Assembly (NCBI GenBank): GCA_023392125.1
Contig: JAEVZS010000023.1
Coordinates: 62,001-126,000, forward strand
Origin: Bacteroidota bacterium
GTDB taxonomy: Bacteria > Bacteroidota > Bacteroidia > Cytophagales > Cytophagaceae
Length of the DNA stretch: 64,000 bases
Direction: 5' to 3'
Of the stretch, positions 58,916 through 64,000 are shown one piece after another. Under the pieces are notes generated by a model. It was not told where the DNA came from. It was given only the letters and a program-made list of their open reading frames with translations, and made no database searches. Numbering within the stretch: position 1 is the stretch's first letter; the number at the start of each line of letters is the position of its first letter. A program made the translations under genes and the position numbers.

Positions 58916-59482
58916 ATGGATGTATTTCGCACTTTTTTGGAAAACATATCGCCTCTCACCACTTTTGAGGCAGATCTTCTCCTTGAATCCTGGGACCTGG
59001 TATCCTGTCAGAAAAAAGGAATAATCGCCCGTGAAGGAGTGCACGAAAAATATATATACTTCGTCCTCGAAGGAATACAGCGTGCATACTATCTGAAAGA
59101 AGGCAAGGAAATCACTATAGTCTTTACCTATTATCCGTCTTTTTGCGGCAACTTTGATTCGCTGCTAACCCGCACGCCTTCTCTCTATTTTATCGAAGCC
59201 ATTACAGAAAGCAGCCTGTTGCGAAGAAATTATAAAGAAGTAGAAGAGCTGGCAGCCAGATACCCCGGTATCAATACGCTGCTTCGCAAAGCAACAGAAG
59301 CAGCCCTGGTCGGAGTCAACAGAAAACATTATGAGCTTCTTGCGCTGACCATGGAAGAAAAGTTTGAATCCTTTTACAATCGCAGCGCTCACCTTATCAA
59401 TCAGATACCTCATAAATATATTGCCTCTTATCTGGGTATTGATCCGACAAACTTTAGTAAAATCCTGAAAAAGTACCGGTAG
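58916..59482 (+). CDS. Crp/Fnr-family transcriptional regulator
   Basis: A 188-residue regulator with an N-terminal cyclic-nucleotide-binding-type barrel (FEADLLLESWDLVSCQKKGI, YIYFVLEGIQRAYYLKEGKE, FTYYPSFCGNFDSLL) and a C-terminal helix-turn-helix (IPHKYIASYLGIDPTNFSKI). No Fe-S cysteine cluster is present, so it is not an oxygen-sensing Fnr; most proteins of this Bacteroidota subgroup lack the cAMP contacts as well. The next gene is a DinB protein, and a perfect dyad lies between them. Confidence 0.9.
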   Translation: MDVFRTFLENISPLTTFEADLLLESWDLVSCQKKGIIAREGVHEKYIYFVLEGIQRAYYLKEGKEITIVFTYYPSFCGNFDSLLTRTPSLYFIEAITESSLLRRNYKEVEELAARYPGINTLLRKATEAALVGVNRKHYELLALTMEEKFESFYNRSAHLINQIPHKYIASYLGIDPTNFSKILKKYR

Positions 59483-59490
59483 TCTATACT

Positions 59491-59506
59491 CTTGGTCTAT
59501 ACCAAG
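59491..59506. promoter_or_regulatory. Perfect dyad CTTGGT-CTAT-ACCAAG, candidate operator
   Basis: Two 6-base arms (59491-59496 and 59501-59506) with a 4-base spacer, 8 bases after the Crp/Fnr stop and 41 bases before the DinB ATG. It lacks a following T run, so it is not a terminator. Its size and place fit a binding site for the adjacent Crp/Fnr-type dimer; that is inference. Confidence 0.4.
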
Positions 59507-59547
59507 AATGCCTATTTTCCAGTTCTGTACTTTTATTGAAAAAAAAT

Positions 59548-60126
59548 ATGAAAGCAACTCAAAAGGATGTGATCCGGGAACTAAGTGCTATGACAACCCG
59601 GATTGTTGAAAGTGCAACGTCATATACACTTCTTGATGACTCCATGCTCTTTGAACGTCTGGCACCGCAAAAATGGTCGATGGCAGAATGTCTTGAGCAC
59701 CTGAATCTGTATGGAGATTTTTATATACCGGTAATACGTGATTTTATTTCAGAACATTCCGACGTGCATCCCAGGCGCGTTTTTCAATCCGGTTTCTGGG
59801 GCAACTATTTTGCAAAGAGTATGAAAGTCAATCAGGCAGGAACTCCGGCTATGAAGATGAAGACGTTTAAAGATAAGAACCCGATCGGCATGACGATAGA
59901 TCGCTCTGTTCTGGAACGCTTTATCAGGCAGCAGGAAAATTATCTGGAATTATTGACTCTGGCAGATCGTATCGATATCAATTTAAAGGGAATCCCGATC
60001 ACTATAACCGGACTGATCAGACTCAGACTTGGTGATGCGCTCCGCTTCACTATATATCACAATGAAAGACACTGGATCCAGGCAGAAAGAACCCAAGCAG
60101 AGCTTATAAAACAAAAGCGGGGATGA
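59548..60126 (+). CDS. DinB-family protein
   Basis: A 192-residue four-helix-bundle protein of the DinB superfamily. The helix-1 region (MAECLEHLNLYGDFYIPVI) has the conserved His and the C-terminal helix (RFTIYHNERHWIQAERTQAE) the second and third His, which form the usual metal triad. Members act as thiol-dependent S-transferases or have unknown roles. The ATG at 59548 is preferred to a TTG 12 bases earlier. A hairpin overlaps the stop codon. Confidence 0.85.
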   Translation: MKATQKDVIRELSAMTTRIVESATSYTLLDDSMLFERLAPQKWSMAECLEHLNLYGDFYIPVIRDFISEHSDVHPRRVFQSGFWGNYFAKSMKVNQAGTPAMKMKTFKDKNPIGMTIDRSVLERFIRQQENYLELLTLADRIDINLKGIPITITGLIRLRLGDALRFTIYHNERHWIQAERTQAELIKQKRG

Positions 60127-60139
60127 ATCCCCGCTTTTT
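60113..60139. terminator. Bidirectional terminator between DinB and ROK kinase genes
   Basis: AAAAGCGGGGAT (60113-60124) pairs with ATCCCCGCTTTT, with a very small loop (the DinB TGA lies in it), followed by a T run on each strand's downstream side. It serves both convergent genes. Confidence 0.88.
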
Positions 60140-60167
60140 ATTTTTAGTATAGTTATACACGAATGTA

Positions 60168-61094
60168 CTACGATACCTTTGTACCGGAATCAATACTGAT
60201 TTCTTCCATAAGCAAGCCCGCCGCTCCCAGAATCCCAACCTGATTGGTCAGATGCGCCTGAGCAATGATCAGCTTGTCTGTATAGTACGAAGGCATATAT
60301 TTTTCGATTGTTTTTCTGGTCATTGGCTCAATGAATCTGAATGCTCCTGCTATCCCACCACCCAGCAAAATAGTATTGATATCCAGCACACGAATCACGG
60401 AAACCAGATTCTGCCCCAGCTTCTCTCCGACAAAATCAAATACGGAAACAGCAAAAGCATCACCTTCCGAAGCCGCCTCAAAAATTGACTTAGGAGTAAT
60501 TTCCTTTCCGACAAGTACACTTGAAGGTTTTTCTTTCTCGATTCTGGCCAGTGTATAGTTTATTATATGCTGAATTCCGATATTCTGCTCCAGCGATTTA
60601 CCATCTTCAAGAAGCATATGACCTATTTCCATTCCATTGCCTCTTGCTCCCAGAAAGAGCTTTTTATTAATCACCGCTCCACTTCCTACTCCCGTACCAA
60701 GTGTAACAAGAACAAAATTATCCAGTCCCTTAATATTACCAAAATACAACTCACCGATGGTTGCACACTTGGCATCATTCTCAATCTTAACCGGAAGCTT
60801 TGGAAACTCTGCGTTCAGGATATCAACAATTGACAAGTCGTATACAGCCGGTATATTGGGAAGCAGAATGACTTTCTTACGATCTACAGACAGTAAACCG
60901 GGCCAGCCAATGCCCACTCCTTTGATCTCAGGAACAAGGTTCAGATATTCTTTTATTCCGGCCTTAAGAGAATCAACAAATCCATCCGCAACCCATTTTG
61001 CAGTATCAAATGCTTTAACGCGGCTTATTTCTCCTTCCGGAGAAACGACTCCAAATTTAACGGTAGTACCGCCAACATCAATTCCTAGTATCAT
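60168..61094 (-). CDS. ROK-family sugar kinase, glucokinase-like
   Basis: A 308-residue kinase. ATP site LGIDVGGTTVKFGVV at the N-terminus, VGIGWPGLLSVDRK, IENDAKCATIGE (catalytic Asp in END), LVTLGTGVGSGAV and NGMEIGHMLLEDGK are present; LLGGGIAGAF is the adenosine motif. The zinc-binding cysteine cluster that usually follows EIGHM in ROK proteins is missing (one cysteine in the whole protein). The likely substrate is glucose, supplying glucose 6-phosphate upstream of PfkA. A weak -7 box (TTAATTTG, minus strand 61107-61100) lies 6 bases before the ATG. Confidence 0.9.
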   Translation of the reverse strand: MILGIDVGGTTVKFGVVSPEGEISRVKAFDTAKWVADGFVDSLKAGIKEYLNLVPEIKGVGIGWPGLLSVDRKKVILLPNIPAVYDLSIVDILNAEFPKLPVKIENDAKCATIGELYFGNIKGLDNFVLVTLGTGVGSGAVINKKLFLGARGNGMEIGHMLLEDGKSLEQNIGIQHIINYTLARIEKEKPSSVLVGKEITPKSIFEAASEGDAFAVSVFDFVGEKLGQNLVSVIRVLDINTILLGGGIAGAFRFIEPMTRKTIEKYMPSYYTDKLIIAQAHLTNQVGILGAAGLLMEEISIDSGTKVS

Positions 61095-61287
61095 TCGCGC
61101 AAATTAATGAGATTTCAAGAAAAAATAAAAATCGGGTATAAAATAACTTCATTTTGTACAATTGGGTTTAAAGAAAACACACAAATGTTTCTGATTTTTA
61201 TTTGATAGCACATGCAATGAAAGCCCTATAAAACATGTTTTAAATAAACAGAAAACTTACGTATCTTAAACTATTCAATCATTCAAG

Positions 61288-62388
61288 GTGAAAACAGACT
61301 TTTCAGATCAGATAGTTTTTCTAAATCCTGAAATTTATACCAATCATGGCATAAACTTTCATATGTACAAAGATGCTATTCTTCGCTTCAGGGATCAATG
61401 GTTTCTCAGTACTCCGCCTCCTTTTCAGATTCAGACTTCGGGATCAACCGGAAAGCCTAAAACAATCGAAATAAGCAAAGAGCAAATGGAAGCAAGCGCT
61501 TCTATGACCGGGCAAGCTCTGGGTCTTACAAGTTCGGACCATGCGCTTGTCTGTCTTAACACCCAGTATATTGCCGGCAAAATGATGCTTGCAAGAGCTT
61601 TCACCATTGGTATGACGGCTTACATTTTACCACCGGTTGCTAATCCGTTCAAAAACATTACGAAATCACTCTCAATCAGCTTTACCGCTATGGTTCCCTA
61701 CCAGATGAAAACAACGCTAGAGGAATCACCGGATAAAATAGGAGTACTGAACCAGATGAAAGCAATATTGCTCGGAGGCGCTCCGGTCGGTCATCAGCTG
61801 GAAGAATCCTTGCAAAACATTGAGGCTCCGGTATACAGTACATATGGCATGACCGAGACAGTGTCACATATTGCTTTACGAAGGCTAAACGGCAGAAATG
61901 CATCGCCTGTTTACACTGTCCTTCCCGGAATTTCGATAGGTCTGGATGAGCGCAGCTGCCTTACAATCAAAGGGCCGGTGACAAGAGATGAGACTATAAT
62001 CACTAACGACATTGTAAAATTAATCCCGCCAAGACAATTTATATGGACAGGCCGGATAGACAACATAATAAATTCCGGAGGTGTAAAAATTCAGATCGAA
62101 GAGCTGGAAAGTTCAATATCCGGCATTTTCAATACATTGGGCTATACCAACCGGTTTATGGTGACCGGTATACCCGACAATTGCTTCGGAACTTCAGTGG
62201 TTCTTCTGATCGAAGGAATTTTTGCGGAAGATCAAAAAAACAGGCTCTATCATGAGCTGATCCAAACAGTATCAAAATATGAAGTACCCAAAAAAATATT
62301 TCTGATACCGGAGTTTTCAGAAACCGCAACGGGTAAAATTGACCGGATTGCCACAACCGGTCTTATATTTACACAAACACCTGCATAA
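61288..62388 (+). CDS. menE: 2-succinylbenzoate--CoA ligase (short form)
   Basis: A 366-residue AMP-forming ligase starting at GTG. P-loop QTSGSTGKPKTIEI, LNTQYIAGKMMLARA, YSTYGMTETVSHIALRR, WTGRIDNIINSGGVKI and the late catalytic lysine in TATGKIDRI are visible. It is about 100 residues shorter than the textbook MenE, as usual in Bacteroidota. The function (OSB to OSB-CoA) is the step before MenB. It lies 4.9 kb from the other men genes; menC and menA are not seen in this window. Confidence 0.88.
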   Translation: MKTDFSDQIVFLNPEIYTNHGINFHMYKDAILRFRDQWFLSTPPPFQIQTSGSTGKPKTIEISKEQMEASASMTGQALGLTSSDHALVCLNTQYIAGKMMLARAFTIGMTAYILPPVANPFKNITKSLSISFTAMVPYQMKTTLEESPDKIGVLNQMKAILLGGAPVGHQLEESLQNIEAPVYSTYGMTETVSHIALRRLNGRNASPVYTVLPGISIGLDERSCLTIKGPVTRDETIITNDIVKLIPPRQFIWTGRIDNIINSGGVKIQIEELESSISGIFNTLGYTNRFMVTGIPDNCFGTSVVLLIEGIFAEDQKNRLYHELIQTVSKYEVPKKIFLIPEFSETATGKIDRIATTGLIFTQTPA

Positions 62389-62410
62389 GAATACTTTTCT
62401 CATGCAGGTG
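62378..62410. terminator. Hairpin across the menE stop codon, possible terminator
   Basis: CACCTGCAT (62378-62386) pairs perfectly with ATGCAGGTG (62402-62410) around a 15-nt loop. There is no long T run on either side, so termination efficiency is doubtful. It lies between two convergent genes. Confidence 0.4.
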
Positions 62411-62434
62411 CTCATTCCTATCAGCAGGTAAATT

Positions 62435-62971
62435 TTAACGAATTTTTTTCAGCAAGCCTTCACAAATCACTTTCTTGTCAATGACCAAAGGCTCTTTAAG
62501 CACATCTAGTGAATAAAAATAGTCTACAGTTTCATAATCGGTTATTCTCAATCCAAATACCGGGAAGCCCCAGTCATCACCCAAGTGACTGTTTTTAACC
62601 GAATCCGAATCAATGAATTCGAAATCCAAGGTTTCAATCATCACCGGATCTACCTTCTTCTGCTGCAGAAAAACAATTACATCTTTCTTGATATCTTCCA
62701 TAAACTGATTGGTAAGATCTTCTTTTTTTACCTCGATTATCTTCTCCCGAAAATCGTAATATTCATCAAAAAGCTCATTTAAAAGATCCTCTGCAAACTC
62801 TTCTGAATCCAGAGACTTCTCACTTTGAAATTTTTTACTTATCAGCTCTGATCCCCACAACTTCAGAACCAGCATATTCTCGATAGTAACAATCTGAAAA
62901 TCTTTAGGATGAAGTCTTATGCCGGTTTCGTCCAGAATAGTAGTAATAATTTTGCTCTTTAACCCTTTCAT
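62435..62971 (-). CDS. Protein of unknown function
   Basis: A 178-residue soluble, strongly acidic protein; no signal peptide, membrane helix or catalytic motif is visible. It begins MKGLKSKIITTILDETGIRL and contains a charged helical middle (EEFAEDLLNELFDEYYDFRE) and a beta-like C-terminal part (FPVFGLRITDYETVDYFYSL). I do not recognise a family. Single gene, convergent with menE. Length and codon use look normal for a real gene. Confidence 0.7.
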   Translation of the reverse strand: MKGLKSKIITTILDETGIRLHPKDFQIVTIENMLVLKLWGSELISKKFQSEKSLDSEEFAEDLLNELFDEYYDFREKIIEVKKEDLTNQFMEDIKKDVIVFLQQKKVDPVMIETLDFEFIDSDSVKNSHLGDDWGFPVFGLRITDYETVDYFYSLDVLKEPLVIDKKVICEGLLKKIR

Positions 62972-63096
62972 TTATTTGTACAAAAAAGAAATATGAAAAA
63001 CAAACATAAAAAAAAGGATTAACTTTAAAAGAAATATTTTAAAAAATGATAGAATCAGTCCCATATTTGCACTAACCCAAACCAGAAATCCGAACA

Positions 63097-63819
63097 ATGT
63101 CCAGTACCTTATCTATCGAATTTTATACTCCGGATCTTCCGGCACCTCATGCCTTTTCCCTTCTTTTTTCTGCGGAGCATCAAAAAGAATCTGTAAAAGC
63201 CTCATTTTCCATTTCTTATCTGGATCGCGAGTCCTGTACTCCGGAAGAGCTGGCAGAAGAAGGTTATACAGAAAATGATAATATTGAATGGGAAGGTCTG
63301 TTGGGCAAACCCTGGGCCAGTATACTTTTCAACTCCTCTGCTTACCAGGATCTGAGTCAGGAAGAAGGTGAACATTTCATCTATATTTCCTATGAGGATC
63401 AGGCCGGTGAAAAACTCGAAGGCTTTTCCGGCGACACACGCCTTGCCTACACAATGCAGGAACTTCATCAGGCTATCCTGGAAGCAACTGAAAAAGAGCT
63501 TCCTCTCACGATACGGCTAAAAGAATTGAAACAGAATTCCCCCTCCGTGGATATTTCCCTGATCGGAAGCTTTCTGGAACGTAAGGCATTCATCATAAGT
63601 CACTCTGAAGAAAAGGATAAAAAGCAGACTATTGAATGGAGTCAGCTGAAAGACTTTATGGAGACAATTTATACTGTTGATTTTGATCCGGAGGCTGCAT
63701 TGGAGGAAAGCGAGATTCGGAAAGGAATGTATATTGAAACAGGTGACGGTTTATGGTTCCAGATTGATGAAGAACAAAAAAAGCTTGTTGAAGCAAAACT
63801 GTCGTCATTAATCAACTAA
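63097..63819 (+). CDS. Protein of unknown function
   Basis: A 240-residue soluble, acidic protein with no signal peptide and no motif I can name. The N-terminal half is beta-rich (LSIEFYTPDLPAPHAFSLLF, then VKASFSISYLDRE and IEWEGLLGKPWASILF), the second half helical. There is no Cys cluster or P-loop. A near-match -7 box (CATATTTG, seven of eight positions) lies 28 bases upstream. Single gene, convergent with the cut gene at the window end. Confidence 0.72.
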   Translation: MSSTLSIEFYTPDLPAPHAFSLLFSAEHQKESVKASFSISYLDRESCTPEELAEEGYTENDNIEWEGLLGKPWASILFNSSAYQDLSQEEGEHFIYISYEDQAGEKLEGFSGDTRLAYTMQELHQAILEATEKELPLTIRLKELKQNSPSVDISLIGSFLERKAFIISHSEEKDKKQTIEWSQLKDFMETIYTVDFDPEAALEESEIRKGMYIETGDGLWFQIDEEQKKLVEAKLSSLIN

Positions 63820-63855
63820 ATATGGCATCTGCTTATTTCAATCGTTTTTCTTTCT

Positions 63856-64000
63856 TTACGATAAATCAGACTCAGGGAAGGTCATCGAAAAATACCCTTT
63901 GGCCTCCCAGATTTCTACGATATCTTCCATTCGTACATAATAAGGGGCAAAAACCGGATTGTCTGACACGAGCTTAAATCTTCCATCTTTTTTAATCTGA
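63856..64000 (-). CDS. C-terminal end of a probable XRE/S24-type regulator, cut by window end
   Basis: The minus-strand frame is open from the window edge to the TAA at 63856-63858 and reads QIKKDGRFKLVSDNPVFAPY, YVRMEDIVEIWEAKGYFSM and a short tail. This pattern (DGRF, VSDNP, EDI-x-EIW) is typical of the last strands of LexA-like S24 domains in Bacteroidota XRE-family regulators. Only 47 residues are visible, so the family call is tentative and the N-terminal DNA-binding part cannot be checked. Confidence 0.55.
   Translation of the reverse strand, partial: QIKKDGRFKLVSDNPVFAPYYVRMEDIVEIWEAKGYFSMTFPESDLS

Noticed and set aside
1..64000. CRISPR arrays, insertion sequences, tRNA or rRNA genes, phage genes.
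   Set aside because: I looked for regularly spaced repeats, transposase motifs, tRNA-like cloverleafs ending in CCA and rRNA sequence in all gaps and saw none; a tool-based scan could still find a diverged one.

Overview
This window is chromosomal DNA of a free-living member of the Bacteroidota, most likely Cytophagales-like (genus not assignable from sequence alone). Three things point there: a surface protein ending in a type IX secretion (type B, gliding-associated) sorting domain; promoters of the Bacteroidota type (TTTG, about 19 nt, TAnnTTTG) with almost no Shine-Dalgarno sites; and familiar Bacteroidota gene forms (short MenE, GNAT-nitrilase fusion, SulP with STAS-like tail). Coding density is high. 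I see no rRNA, tRNA, insertion sequence, prophage or CRISPR array.

Layout. 1-10.3 kb is mostly housekeeping: the 3' part of an ammonium transporter, hisS, a T9SS cargo protein, a YbaB nucleoid protein, a glycosyltransferase, a PspC protein, an OmpA/TPR lipoprotein, pdhB and ffh. 10.4-31.3 kb is a surface-polysaccharide region: NeuD-like acyltransferase, Wzx-like flippase, YfhO-like membrane protein, a five-gene minus-strand operon for an acetamido sugar (WbpE-like, WbpB-like, GT2, PseB-like, kinase-like/methyltransferase), a Wzm/Wzt-type ABC exporter with a GT4-like gene, two very large multi-domain glycosyltransferases and one more GT4, with pfkA and miaA interleaved. 31.4-36.5 kb holds a soluble hybrid histidine kinase, a stand-alone receiver, a small unknown protein and a metallo-beta-lactamase-fold hydrolase. 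36.5-44.3 kb has a SulP anion transporter, HU, a DUF2007 zinc-ribbon protein, a GNAT-nitrilase fusion, priA and a lipoprotein. 44.4-52.0 kb is all minus strand: GT4, membrane GT2, ribBA, surE, a protein phosphatase, a secreted zinc-finger protein, a fatty-acid desaturase and a histidine phosphatase. 52.2-62.4 kb carries the menaquinone genes menI-menF-menD-menB and, about 5 kb on, menE; between them are a decayed SRPBCC gene, a membrane-anchored FMN glutamate synthase-like protein, a Crp/Fnr regulator with a DinB protein, and a ROK glucokinase. The window ends with two unknown proteins and the tail of a probable regulator.

How the genes fit together: pfkA, the ROK kinase and pdhB belong to central carbon flow; the men genes make the respiratory quinone; the 10-31 kb block makes and exports a glycan, with both a flippase and an ABC route present. 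The observations most worth a second look are an SRPBCC pseudogene explained by one base insertion and one Trp-to-stop change (56.7-57.2 kb), perfect dyads overlapping the hybrid-kinase promoter (31.40 kb) and downstream of the Crp/Fnr gene (59.49 kb), a 25-residue membrane peptide frame (39.3-39.4 kb), and the kinase-like/methyltransferase protein in the glycan operon. I did not find a clearly new multi-gene system. Protein families were named from recognisable motifs and remembered family features; no database search was run.
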